Under the pieces are notes generated by a model. That model searched no databases. It saw only the letters and a program-made list of their open reading frames with translations, and was not told the origin of the DNA. This document shows positions 9,026 to 17,209 of a stretch of 64,000 bases of DNA, one piece after another. The stretch comes from Herbiconiux ginsengi (GTDB lineage Bacteria; Actinomycetota; Actinomycetes; Actinomycetales; Microbacteriaceae): positions 1,336,960 to 1,400,959 of the forward strand of contig NZ_FNPZ01000001.1 in the NCBI RefSeq assembly GCF_900107435.1. Direction: 5' to 3'. Position 1 is the first letter of the stretch. Every line of letters begins with the position of its first letter. The position numbers and the translations under genes were made by a program.

Positions 9026-9080
9026 CGCAAACGTGGTGGCGATCGCGCCTGTATGGAGGGCGGTTGACGCGACGTTTGCG
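9026..9080 (-). terminator. Inverted repeat after the oiaK operon, possible terminator
   Basis: CGCAAACGT (9026-9034) is repeated inverted as ACGTTTGCG (9072-9080) with a 37-base loop, located directly downstream of the last gene of the GH78-oiaK operon (stop at 9108). The long loop makes a simple intrinsic terminator uncertain. It could equally be an unrelated dyad in the intergenic stretch. Confidence 0.3.
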
Positions 9081-9107
9081 CTTTCGAACCGGAACAGGGC
9101 CAAGGCG

Positions 9108-10469
9108 CTAAAGCCCCACGGTGTCGAGACGGCGGATGCGCTCGAACAGGTCCACATCACCCACCTGGCCGCCCTTCAGCAGCAGCTCGAGCCCGTCGAT
9201 CGCCGCATCGGGCGTGTGCGCGGTGCAGAGCACGATGTTGCCCTCGGGGTTCGCCGCGATCGACAGCGACTCGACGCCCAGCAGGCGGGTCACGCGACTC
9301 GACGTGTCGCCGCCGCAGACGATCACGCGCCCTGCCGCTCCGGCTCGGGCGGCGCCGTCGACGACGGCCGCCGCGGCCTCTGCGAGGGCGACGAGCACCG
9401 GGCGCGCGCCCAGAGTCGTCAGGTCGGCGTCGTCGGAGGTGAGCGCGACGCTCGTTCCGCCACGCAGGGAGGAGACCACCGATGCGATGAACTCGGCGTC
9501 GGGTCTGAGCGGCAATGGCTGCACGGTCCAGCCCGCCGCGGCCGCCGCATCCGCCTGGCCCCGCGTGCGCGCCGAGCGGCTTCCCGACACCGCGAGCACC
9601 GCCCCTCGTGAAGGAGTCGCGCGGGGCAGCGGGTGCCCCGTGCGGTGCGCAGCCCGGGCGATGCCGAGGCTGAGACCCCCCGAACCGATCGCGAACACCG
9701 GCCGCTGCAGGCCGGCCACCGCTGAGCCGACGAGGTCGACGTGCCCCTCGTCCACGGCGTCGAGCACGACCGCAGCCGCCGGTGAGCCGGCGATCTCCGC
9801 CCCGAGGGCCGCCGCGTCGCGATACGCGGTGTAGGGCACCGAGCCGATCGGCAGTGCGGTCTGCGCCGAGAGGTGGCGCGCCAGATCCGACTCCGTCATC
9901 GGGGTCGACGGATGCGCCGACATCGTCGGCTGTCGATCGAGCCGGTGCACCGTGCCGCCCTCGGCCGCGAAGTGGTGGCCGAACACCGTGTAGCGCCCGA
10001 AGTCGGGCTGCGCGAACAGCAGCGGCACGGTGCGGGTGCCCACGACCTCCCGCCCGATCTCGATCACGCGGCCGAGGCTGCCGATCGAGGGCGAGGAGTC
10101 GGCCGTGGAGCAGGCCTTGTATTGGATGACCGCTGCACCCGTGCCCACGAGAGCCGTGAGCGCGGGTCGCACCTCGGCCTCGATCTCGGCGGTGGGCAGC
10201 GACCGCGCGATGCCCGCGATGCCGATGACGTCAGCGTCGCGGGCAGCGCGCGCGAGCGCGGCCGGCGTCGGCACGCCGACCAGCAGCCGACCTCTCCAGC
10301 CACCCCGGGCGAACTGCAGCAGTGCGTCGACGCTGCCGGTGAAGTCGTCGCCGTAGAACGCGGCCGTGGGCCGCGTGGCCGGCGATTCAGGCGCGGCTCC
10401 GGGCCGCAAGGCCGGTGCGGCTGTGGCGTCGGGCCCCACGAAGGCCCCCGTCGCGGCAGGGTCAGACAC
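9108..10469 (-). CDS. oiaK: Four-carbon acid sugar kinase family (DUF1537), probable 3-oxo-isoapionate kinase
   Basis: A 453-residue DUF1537 protein. The N-terminal sugar-acid-binding domain begins with the diagnostic FYGDDFTGSVDAL motif. The C-terminal nucleotide-binding domain carries VICGGDTSSRVTRLLG, whose GGDTS loop is typical of the family. These kinases phosphorylate aldonic-type acids in the cytoplasm. The GTG start overlaps the stop of the RuBisCO-like gene by 8 bases, and this kinase/RuBisCO-like pairing is the signature of the phosphorylating branch of D-apionate catabolism (3-oxo-isoapionate to its 4-phosphate). A different branched or four-carbon acid substrate cannot be excluded. 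It is the last gene of the operon. Confidence 0.72.
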   Translation of the reverse strand: MSDPAATGAFVGPDATAAPALRPGAAPESPATRPTAAFYGDDFTGSVDALLQFARGGWRGRLLVGVPTPAALARAARDADVIGIAGIARSLPTAEIEAEVRPALTALVGTGAAVIQYKACSTADSSPSIGSLGRVIEIGREVVGTRTVPLLFAQPDFGRYTVFGHHFAAEGGTVHRLDRQPTMSAHPSTPMTESDLARHLSAQTALPIGSVPYTAYRDAAALGAEIAGSPAAAVVLDAVDEGHVDLVGSAVAGLQRPVFAIGSGGLSLGIARAAHRTGHPLPRATPSRGAVLAVSGSRSARTRGQADAAAAAGWTVQPLPLRPDAEFIASVVSSLRGGTSVALTSDDADLTTLGARPVLVALAEAAAAVVDGAARAGAAGRVIVCGGDTSSRVTRLLGVESLSIAANPEGNIVLCTAHTPDAAIDGLELLLKGGQVGDVDLFERIRRLDTVGL

Positions 10470-11718
10470 GAACCGGCCCGAACACCTCGGTGGCGCGGCG
10501 CAGCGCCGGCGAGCGCTCCAGGGCGAGGGCGGCGCTCTCGCCCGATTCGGCCGACGCCCAGGCTTCGCGCATGCTGGCCACGCCCGCGGCCGCGCCATCG
10601 GGATGCCCGTGGATGCCGCCGCCGGCGAGCACGAGCAGATCGGTGGTGCCGACCGCGGCGTAGGTCGCGTGGGCGAGTCCGCCCCACTGGCCCGACGACA
10701 GCACGGGAACAGTGGGGCTGAGCCCGAGCAGCGGCTCGCGCACGGCGGCGATCGCGGCGAGCACCTCGGCATCCGACTCGTAGAACTTGTTGCTGATGCC
10801 GTTGGTGTGCAGGTGGTCGGCGCCGGAGAGCCGAGCGATCTTCTGCCAGGCGCCGAAGGCGATGCCCACCTGATCCGAGCGGCTGATCGCGCCGAACATC
10901 GTGCGGTGTCCATGGATGGGCAGCGACGAACGCGACCGGAGGTACTCCAGCCCCGCGAGGCCGACGAGGTTGATGCACGCCATCACGCAGGTGCCGCCGG
11001 CGGCGGCCACCAGGTCGTGGTTGGCCTCCAGCCGCCCGATGTCGTCGGTGATGTTGAAGGCGTACATCGGCTTCACACCCGTGCGGTCGGCATGGCGCTC
11101 GAGCACGGGCATCACCGCGCGTACTCGCTCGGCCAGCGGCGCCGTCGGCCCGTTGCCCTGCAGCTCGTCGTCTTTGATGAAGTCGACTCCGGCGCCGACG
11201 AGCTCGGTCACGACCTCCGCGAGCTCCGAGGGAGAGAGCCCGATGCTGGGCTTCACGATGGTGCCGATCATCGCGCCGGTCTCGCGGCCCATCAAGCGGC
11301 GGGTACCGGCCACCCCGAACGCCGGCCCGGGGTAGCGCGAAGCGAAGGCCGGTGGCAGCTCGAGATCGAGCAGTTTGATCGCGGCCAGCTCTTTGATCTC
11401 GAACAGGTTGCCCGCAACGGCGGCCAGCAGGTTCGGCAGCGACGGCCCGAAGTTGTCGAGCGGGAACCGCAGGCGCAGCACGGCCCGGAGTCGCTCGGCC
11501 GGATCGCCGACGGTGCCGGGCAGCGCGGACGACCCCGTGAGCGGCACTTCCTCGAGCGAGACGATCTGTGCGGCGAACCGCGCTCTCAGGTCGGCGGACT
11601 CGCGGGCGACGCGCACGAAGGTGCCGGTGGACTGCTCCCCGGCGAGCACCTCGGCGGCCCGTTCGAGGGGCAGAGAGGTCTCGATGTGGTAAGTCGCGAC
11701 GACGTCGTCAGTGCTCAT
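10462..11718 (-). CDS. RuBisCO-like protein (form IV), probable 3-oxo-isoapionate-4-phosphate decarboxylase or transcarboxylase/hydrolase
   Basis: A 418-residue RuBisCO large-subunit homologue. Aligned by eye with true RuBisCO it keeps the base Lys (K156 in GTIVKPS), the metal/carbamate motif KDDE (182-185), the His-Arg of the substrate site (H271-R272) and a Lys in loop 6 (K311). The second active-site Lys of the KPK motif is Ser158, so it is not a CO2-fixing enzyme. Next to a DUF1537 kinase, such proteins cleave or decarboxylate 3-oxo-isoapionate 4-phosphate (OiaX/OiaT functions). Which of the two reactions applies cannot be read from the sequence. It starts 4 bases after the GH127 stop. 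Confidence 0.8.
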   Translation of the reverse strand: MSTDDVVATYHIETSLPLERAAEVLAGEQSTGTFVRVARESADLRARFAAQIVSLEEVPLTGSSALPGTVGDPAERLRAVLRLRFPLDNFGPSLPNLLAAVAGNLFEIKELAAIKLLDLELPPAFASRYPGPAFGVAGTRRLMGRETGAMIGTIVKPSIGLSPSELAEVVTELVGAGVDFIKDDELQGNGPTAPLAERVRAVMPVLERHADRTGVKPMYAFNITDDIGRLEANHDLVAAAGGTCVMACINLVGLAGLEYLRSRSSLPIHGHRTMFGAISRSDQVGIAFGAWQKIARLSGADHLHTNGISNKFYESDAEVLAAIAAVREPLLGLSPTVPVLSSGQWGGLAHATYAAVGTTDLLVLAGGGIHGHPDGAAAGVASMREAWASAESGESAALALERSPALRRATEVFGPVRV

Positions 11719-11722
11719 CGTG

Positions 11723-13699
11723 TCACCACACCACCGGCAGCCAGACCGACATCTCGCCGGCCCCGCGATTGCCCCAGGCGAAGTAGGGCACGAGCCGGGC
11801 CGGCACGGTGCCGAGCTCGCCGGCCCCGAGGTCGTCGTAGAGGGCCTCTCCGGTCTCGGGGAGCAGGGCCAGCTCGGTGTCGAGGGCGAGCATCCGCTGC
11901 CCCGCGATCTCGGTCTCCACCGGGCGCAGATCGGCGTTGCGGCGCAGGGCCACGCGCTCCACGCCGACGCCCGTCGGCAGGTCGGCGGTCTCCACGCAGT
12001 AGACGAGCGGCCCGCGTTGCACGGCCACCTGGTTCGCGAGCTCCTCGGCCAGGCGGTGTCCCCGCAGCACGCGCACCGCCATCGGCAGCTCGAGCGTCAC
12101 CACGTCGCCCACCGTCCAGTCGCGGTCCAGTCGCAGGTAGGAACCGGATGCCGCGGGCCGGCCGGCCTCGTCGTTCACGGCGATCGTGGCATCCTTCGAC
12201 CAGCCGGGCACCCGCAGGTGCAGCGGCATCCCGCCGCCGCGGGCCTCGGTCACCACGAAGCGGATCGTGCCGTGCCACGGGTAGTCGCTCTCCTCGCGCA
12301 GGCGCAGCGCGCGGTTGCCGTCGTCGACGCCGAACTCGCTGCCGCCGTAGTGGTGCACGTACAGTCCGTCCGCCGAGACCGACGCCGCGCGCTCGCCGAA
12401 GCGGGCCAGGGTGCGCGCCGTGTTGGGCGGGCAGCAGAAGCAGCTGAGGTAGCGTTCGCGCAGGCGTTCGTCGGAGGGCGGCGGCGCGGGCACCGGGTTC
12501 AGCCCGGTGTCGCCGGCCCGTCGCAGCGCGTAGGGCAGATCCCGCACCTGGCGCAGCGGGTTGGTGTAGAGGTACTCCGTGCCGGTCAGGCTGATGCCGG
12601 CGAGCAGGCTGTTCAGGGCGACCTGCTCGATCACGTCGGCGTAGCGCGCGTCGGGCCGGAGGGCCAGCATCCGCTCGCTCCAGAGGATCAGGCCGATGTT
12701 CGCGCACGACTCGTTGTGCGCTGTGGTGTGCGGCAGCTGGTAGGCGCGACCGTAGGCCTGGTGCACGCGGCTGATCTGCTCCTGCCAGGGCGAGGCATCC
12801 GGCGACGCCCCGTCGTAGAGTGCGCCGCAGCCGCCGGTGATCGCCAGCTTCGTTCCGACCACGTCGGTCCACAGGGTGTCGAGCACGCCGTGCAGCTGGT
12901 CGTCGCCCGTCTCGGCCACCAGGTCGGCGAGACCGGCGTAGAGGTAGTTGGCGCGCACGGCGTGGCCGGCGACCGTGGTCTGTTCGCGCACGGGCACGCG
13001 GTCCTGGTTGTCGTCGCCCCCTTCGAAGTCGTCGCGCACGCGCACGAACGCCTCGGCCAGCCGCAGCCAGCGCTCCTCGCCGGTGGCGCGGTAGAGCTCG
13101 ATCACCGCCATGTAGTGCGACGGGCAGATGGCGCTCTTGGCGAGCTCGAGCGGCTTGTTCGTGGCGAGGTCTTCGAGAAAGCCCGCGGCCTTGCGGGCCA
13201 CGTCGAGCAGCGTCGTGCTGCCCGTGACCTCGTAGTGGCGCACCGCGGCCGTGATGAGGTGGCCGAGGTTGTAGGTCTCGAAGTGGAACCGGTCGGCCAG
13301 CGCGGCGACGTCGACCTCGTTGCGGGTGGCGATGAGCGTGGGGGTGTGCAGGTAGCCGTCTTCCCGCTGCACCGAGGCGATGAGCCGGGCGAGCTCGTCG
13401 ACGAGCTCGGCGAGCCAGGGCTCACCGGTGGTCTCGAGCTGCGAGACCGCGGCTTCGAGCCACTTGTAGAAGTCGCCGTCCATGAACGGCGGGCCGAGGT
13501 GCTCGCCCTCTTCGAGGCCGGCCGCCACGCGGAAGTTGCGGAGCCCGGGGCTCACGGCGGGGTCGCTCAGTGCCTGCCACATGTCGGGCACGGTGTGCTC
13601 GTGGGTGCGGCGCAGCACGTCGCCCCAGAAGCCGGTCGCCCAGCGTGCGTCGGCCGCGGTGAGCGGGCGCAGGGGCGCGATGGTGGTCGTGGTCGTCAT
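11723..13699 (-). CDS. GH127 beta-L-arabinofuranosidase (DUF1680)
   Basis: A 658-residue glycoside hydrolase with an (alpha/alpha)6-barrel followed by beta-sandwich domains, close to the usual HypBA1 length. The zinc/cysteine active site is visible as E330-x-C332 (HNESCANIG) and the Cys pair C422-C423 in CFCCPPN; in this family one cysteine is the nucleophile held by Zn. It removes terminal beta-L-arabinofuranose from plant glycans. No signal peptide is present, so it should act on imported oligosaccharides. It overlaps the upstream racemase-like gene by ATGA, placing it firmly in the GH78-oiaK operon. Confidence 0.88.
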   Translation of the reverse strand: MTTTTTIAPLRPLTAADARWATGFWGDVLRRTHEHTVPDMWQALSDPAVSPGLRNFRVAAGLEEGEHLGPPFMDGDFYKWLEAAVSQLETTGEPWLAELVDELARLIASVQREDGYLHTPTLIATRNEVDVAALADRFHFETYNLGHLITAAVRHYEVTGSTTLLDVARKAAGFLEDLATNKPLELAKSAICPSHYMAVIELYRATGEERWLRLAEAFVRVRDDFEGGDDNQDRVPVREQTTVAGHAVRANYLYAGLADLVAETGDDQLHGVLDTLWTDVVGTKLAITGGCGALYDGASPDASPWQEQISRVHQAYGRAYQLPHTTAHNESCANIGLILWSERMLALRPDARYADVIEQVALNSLLAGISLTGTEYLYTNPLRQVRDLPYALRRAGDTGLNPVPAPPPSDERLRERYLSCFCCPPNTARTLARFGERAASVSADGLYVHHYGGSEFGVDDGNRALRLREESDYPWHGTIRFVVTEARGGGMPLHLRVPGWSKDATIAVNDEAGRPAASGSYLRLDRDWTVGDVVTLELPMAVRVLRGHRLAEELANQVAVQRGPLVYCVETADLPTGVGVERVALRRNADLRPVETEIAGQRMLALDTELALLPETGEALYDDLGAGELGTVPARLVPYFAWGNRGAGEMSVWLPVVW

Positions 13700-14418
13700 C
13701 GGAGCTCCGTTCCCGGTCGCGTTCCGGCGTCGAAGGGCGCGTCGAATCCGGCGTCGAAGGGCGCGTCGAATCCGGCGTCGAGGATGCTCCGCAGCCGGTC
13801 GATCCCCGGAGCGACGCTGGTCAGTACCGGCACGTCGGTGTGGGCCGCGTCGGCCGCGGAGGCCATCGAGGCCTGGGCGAGCACGATCACGTCGGCCGCC
13901 GGGGCGTGCCGTTCGATCGCGGCGGCCACCAGCCGGTCGTGGCTGTCGCGGTCGCCCGAGGAGACGGCGGCGAACGCGCCCTCGATCACCTCCTCGGCGA
14001 TCTGCACCGACGCGCCGGCCAGGGCCGCGCGCTCGCGCAGCAGCACCACCGTCGGCACCAGCGTCGTCGGCAGCGTCGCCAGCACCGCGATCCGGGTGCC
14101 GGTGCGCACCGCGTCGTCGGCCATGGCCTCGTCGATGCGCAGCACCGGGATGCCGGCGGCCTGCGCGGTGGCCGCCGCCAGGTGCGAGATGGAGGAGCAG
14201 GTGAACATCACCGCGTCGGCGCCGCCGGCTAGGGCAGCCGAGGCCAGATCGATGAGCCGCTCGGGCACGGAGGCGGCGCGTTCCGGATCGCCGAGATCGG
14301 CGACGATGCGGTCGTCGAGGTAGTTCACGATCGTGGCATCCGGGATCGTCGCACGTGCGCGGTCGGCGATCGGCCCGATCACCACAGCGCCGGTGTGCAG
14401 CAGGGCGACCCGGGTCAC
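13696..14418 (-). CDS. Asp/Glu/hydantoin racemase superfamily protein with one catalytic cysteine
   Basis: A 240-residue protein with the two-domain racemase fold pattern. The first-half cysteine is present (C74 in MFTCSSISHL), but the position of the second catalytic cysteine (usually GCT or similar) reads VLAQASMA (residues 179-186). A two-base racemase mechanism is therefore unlikely. One-cysteine relatives include decarboxylases and isomerases. The gene lies between a rhamnosidase and an arabinofuranosidase, upstream of the RuBisCO-like/kinase pair, so a role on a branched sugar acid is inferred. The C-terminus carries a 24-base tandem duplication (FDAPFDAG repeated). GTG start; GTGA overlap with GH78. 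Confidence 0.7.
   Translation of the reverse strand: MTRVALLHTGAVVIGPIADRARATIPDATIVNYLDDRIVADLGDPERAASVPERLIDLASAALAGGADAVMFTCSSISHLAAATAQAAGIPVLRIDEAMADDAVRTGTRIAVLATLPTTLVPTVVLLRERAALAGASVQIAEEVIEGAFAAVSSGDRDSHDRLVAAAIERHAPAADVIVLAQASMASAADAAHTDVPVLTSVAPGIDRLRSILDAGFDAPFDAGFDAPFDAGTRPGTELR
13724..13781. repeat. 24-bp tandem repeat at the 3' end of the racemase-like gene
   Basis: A 24-base unit beginning CCGGCGTCGAAGGGCGCGTC occurs twice in full (13724-13747, 13748-13771) and once in part, adding eight residues (DAGFDAPF type) per copy to the protein tail. The in-frame unit length leaves the reading frame intact. Confidence 0.85.
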
Positions 14419-17024
14419 GCTGCGCTCACCGCCTCGGCCAGGGCGAGTTCGCGTTCGTGCACGCCGTGGCCGACGTGCTCGGGCTCGCCGCCGTCGAGAT
14501 CGATGATGCCCGTCGCGCCCACCGGCACCTCGACGCGCACGCGCAGCGTGCCGTCGACGATGTGCCACGAGACGGAGGCTTCGCCATAGGGCGTGCGATG
14601 GCGGGCGGATGCCGAGGTCAGGCCTCCACCGGGCCGCGGGGCGAACCGGATGACGCGGTAGCCCGCCTCCTCCGGCGCGAGGCCGGCCACCACGCGGTGC
14701 AGCCAATCGGCCACGGCGCCGAGCGCGTAGTGGTTGAACGAGGTCATCGAGCCCGGGTTCACCGTGCCGTCGGGCAGCATCGAGTCCCAGCGCTCCCAGA
14801 TCGTGGTCGCGCCCATCGACACCTGGTAGAGCCAGGAGGGGCATTCGCGCTCCAGCAGCAGGTCGTAGGCGGCGTCGAGGCGACCCTCGGAGCTCAGCGC
14901 GTCGGTCACCAGCGGCGTGCCCACGAATCCGGTCGCGATGCGGCTGCCGGATGCGCGCACGAGCTCGGCGAGCCGGTCGGCGGCTCGGGCGCGGAGGCCG
15001 GCCGGCAGCAGCTCGAACCGCAGGGCGAGTGCGTAGGCGGTCTGCGCATCCGACGCCATCCGCCCGTCGTCTCCCACGTAGCGGCCCACGAAGGCGTCGC
15101 GTGCCTCATCGGCGAGCGTCGTGTAGGAGGCTTCGGCCTCCGTGTCGCCGAGCACTCCGGCCATCCGCGCCACGAGCCGGGCCGAATGGGCGAAGTACGC
15201 GCTCGCGACGAGGTAGCGGTCGGTCTGTGCATCGGCGGGATCCTGCGGTGGTGCGGCGGGGTCGAGCCAGTCGCCCAGCTGGAACCCGGTGTCCCACAGG
15301 CGCGAGGGTCCGGCGATGTCGGCCTGCAGATCGACCCAACGGCGTGCGCTGTCGAACTGGGCGCGCAGCACTCCGGTGTCGCCGAAGCGCTGGTACAGCG
15401 TCCAGGGCACCACCGTCGCGGCGTCGCCCCAGGCGGCCCCCGGGCGCTGCGGGGTCCACATCGTGTCGGCCGGGATGACCGGCACGTACCAGGGCACCGT
15501 GCCGTCGGGCAGCTGCTCGGCGGAGAGGTCGCGGAGCCAGCCGGTGAGCATGCCCGACACGTCGAAGAGGAAGGATGCGGTGGGCGCGAACACCTGGATG
15601 TCGCCTGTCCAGCCGAGGCGCTCGTCGCGCTGCGGGCAGTCGGTGGGCAGGTCGACGAAGTTGCCGCGCATGCCCCACACCACGTTCTCGTGCAGGCGGT
15701 CGAGATCGGGCTCCGACGAGGAGAACCAGCCGGTGCGCTCGAGGTCGGAGTGCAGGATGCGCGCGATCAGCGCGCCCTCGGTCACATCGGCGTCGAGATC
15801 GCCGGCCCAACCCTCGACCTCCACGTAGCGGAAGCCGTGGAACGTGAAGCGCGGCTCCCACTCCTCGCCCTCGGGGCGGCCGGCGAAGGTGTAGTGGTCG
15901 GTGGAGCGCGCGTTGCGCAGTGGGCGGGTGTAGAGCTCGCCGTCCTGGAGCACCTCGGCGGTGCGCAGCGTCACCGTCGTGCCGGCGGGAGCGGTGGCAC
16001 GCAGGCGCACCACACCCACGAGGTTCTGCCCGAAGTCCAGGATGCGCCGTCCGCTCGGCGTGGTGAGCACGGCGAGCGGGGCGCGCTCCTCGGTCACGCG
16101 CACGGGGGCGGCGGTGGGAGCGACCAGGGTGGCCGGATCGCGGTGGCGCAGCTGCACGCGGTCCCAGTCCGTGTCGTCGTAGCCGGCCCGCGACCATCCG
16201 GGCAGTTCGGCGCGGGCGTCGTAGTCCTCGCCGTCGTAGATGCCGGAGGCGATGATGGGGCTCGGCGCCGAGCGCCACGAGGTGTCGGTCGCCACCACCT
16301 CGCGCGAGCCGTCGGCGTAGCTCAGTTCGAGCTGGCCGAGGAAGGAGAGGTCGTCGCCGTAGACGTTGCGGAAGCCGCCGCGCCAGCCGAGGCGTCCGCG
16401 GTACCAGCCGTCGCCGAGCCAGGCGCCGATCGCGTTCGGGCCCTCGGAGAGCTGGGCGGTGACGTCGTAGGTGTAATAGCGCAGCCGCTTGCCGTAGACG
16501 GTCCAGCCGGGGGAGAGCAGGTCGTCGCCGACGCGGCTGCCGTTGAGCTCGGCCTGGTAGAGGCCGTGCGCCGTGGCGTAGAGGCGCGCGCGCACGAGTC
16601 CCGGGCGCACCGGGAATTCCCGGCGCACGAGCGAGGGCCGGCGGTCGTCTCTCAGCGGGTTCTCGTTGCGGATCGCGCCGATCGGGCCTGCGACCCAATC
16701 GCCGGGCTCGAGCAGCCCGGCTTCCACCCGCGCCCAGTCGCCGGGCGCGCTCCAGGAGCCGTCGGCGCCGGCGACGCTCACGCGCACCCGGCTGCTCTCG
16801 CGGGAGACCAGTGACTCGTCGGGCCAGGCCACCAGCACCTGCTCTGCCGAGGCGACCTCGAAGGCGCGAACGGAGCCGCCGCGCTCGATCTCGACCCGGT
16901 AGGCGCGCTGCACCCAGCCGGCCGGAGCGCTCTCGACCACCCACGACAGGCGGGGGCGGCTCTCACCGACGCCGAGCGCGTCGCGGTGATGCTCGAAACG
17001 GGCGGCGGAGACGGTGGCCGTCAT
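14415..17024 (-). CDS. GH78 alpha-L-rhamnosidase
   Basis: An 869-residue enzyme with the full GH78 layout: an N-terminal beta domain (about 1-130), the rhamnosidase N-domain around 140-310, the concanavalin-like domain around 320-430, and the (alpha/alpha)6 barrel from about 440 with the diagnostic DCPQRDERLGWTGD motif near residues 455-470 containing the general-acid region. A C-terminal beta-sandwich ends with YGEASVSWHI. It releases alpha-L-rhamnose from plant glycosides or pectin side chains. No signal peptide. AGGAG lies 6 bases before ATG 17024. It is the first gene of the operon and carries a LacI-type box (17042-17055) just upstream. Confidence 0.9.
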   Translation of the reverse strand: MTATVSAARFEHHRDALGVGESRPRLSWVVESAPAGWVQRAYRVEIERGGSVRAFEVASAEQVLVAWPDESLVSRESSRVRVSVAGADGSWSAPGDWARVEAGLLEPGDWVAGPIGAIRNENPLRDDRRPSLVRREFPVRPGLVRARLYATAHGLYQAELNGSRVGDDLLSPGWTVYGKRLRYYTYDVTAQLSEGPNAIGAWLGDGWYRGRLGWRGGFRNVYGDDLSFLGQLELSYADGSREVVATDTSWRSAPSPIIASGIYDGEDYDARAELPGWSRAGYDDTDWDRVQLRHRDPATLVAPTAAPVRVTEERAPLAVLTTPSGRRILDFGQNLVGVVRLRATAPAGTTVTLRTAEVLQDGELYTRPLRNARSTDHYTFAGRPEGEEWEPRFTFHGFRYVEVEGWAGDLDADVTEGALIARILHSDLERTGWFSSSEPDLDRLHENVVWGMRGNFVDLPTDCPQRDERLGWTGDIQVFAPTASFLFDVSGMLTGWLRDLSAEQLPDGTVPWYVPVIPADTMWTPQRPGAAWGDAATVVPWTLYQRFGDTGVLRAQFDSARRWVDLQADIAGPSRLWDTGFQLGDWLDPAAPPQDPADAQTDRYLVASAYFAHSARLVARMAGVLGDTEAEASYTTLADEARDAFVGRYVGDDGRMASDAQTAYALALRFELLPAGLRARAADRLAELVRASGSRIATGFVGTPLVTDALSSEGRLDAAYDLLLERECPSWLYQVSMGATTIWERWDSMLPDGTVNPGSMTSFNHYALGAVADWLHRVVAGLAPEEAGYRVIRFAPRPGGGLTSASARHRTPYGEASVSWHIVDGTLRVRVEVPVGATGIIDLDGGEPEHVGHGVHERELALAEAVSAA

Positions 17025-17041
17025 CGGGCACTCCTGTGAGG

Positions 17042-17055
17042 TCGAAACGTTTCAG
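17042..17055 (-). promoter_or_regulatory. LacI-family operator upstream of the GH78 operon
   Basis: The 10-bp perfect palindrome GAAACGTTTC (17044-17053, flanked as TCGAAACGTTTCAG) lies 20 bases before the GH78 start codon. Near-identical boxes occur upstream of the ABC importer, the SDR gene and the GH63-like gene. The adjacent LacI protein (21615-22625) is the likely binder. Confidence 0.75.
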
Positions 17056-17091
17056 AGTAGAGTTCGCTATATCTGCTCTGGTGGACAGGGA

Positions 17092-17113
17092 TAAGATTGT
17101 TACGTTTCAAACG
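17092..17113 (+). promoter_or_regulatory. -10 element and overlapping LacI half-inverted box for the SDR gene
   Basis: TAAGAT (17092-17097) is a good -10 candidate. The expected transcription start lies inside CGTTTCAAACG (17103-17113), a palindrome around a central C that shares the GTTTCAAAC core with the other boxes. A convincing -35 was not found. The pair of boxes (17044 and 17103, about 60 bp apart) could allow joint control of the two divergent units. Confidence 0.5.
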
Positions 17114-17209
17114 ATACCGCACGGATGCGCCCCCGGCCGATCCGGCGGCGGTGTCAGACTGGCTGCGGCCCGGCACCGTCCGGCCGCGATTCGATCGGAG
17201 AGCGACCGC

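Noticed and set aside
8956-9111. Short plus-strand frame over the TetR operator region
   Set aside because: It is Arg-rich, lacks a ribosome site and covers the palindrome and promoter.
10462-11718. Functional CO2-fixing RuBisCO
   Set aside because: The KPK active-site motif is KPS, the chain is short, and there is no small subunit or phosphoribulokinase; context is sugar-acid catabolism.
11711-14323. Long plus-strand frames opposite the GH127 and GH78 genes (also 14355-16814)
   Set aside because: Composition of a shadow frame (Val/Gly/His/Arg-rich) with no recognisable motif; the opposite strand carries full catalytic signatures.
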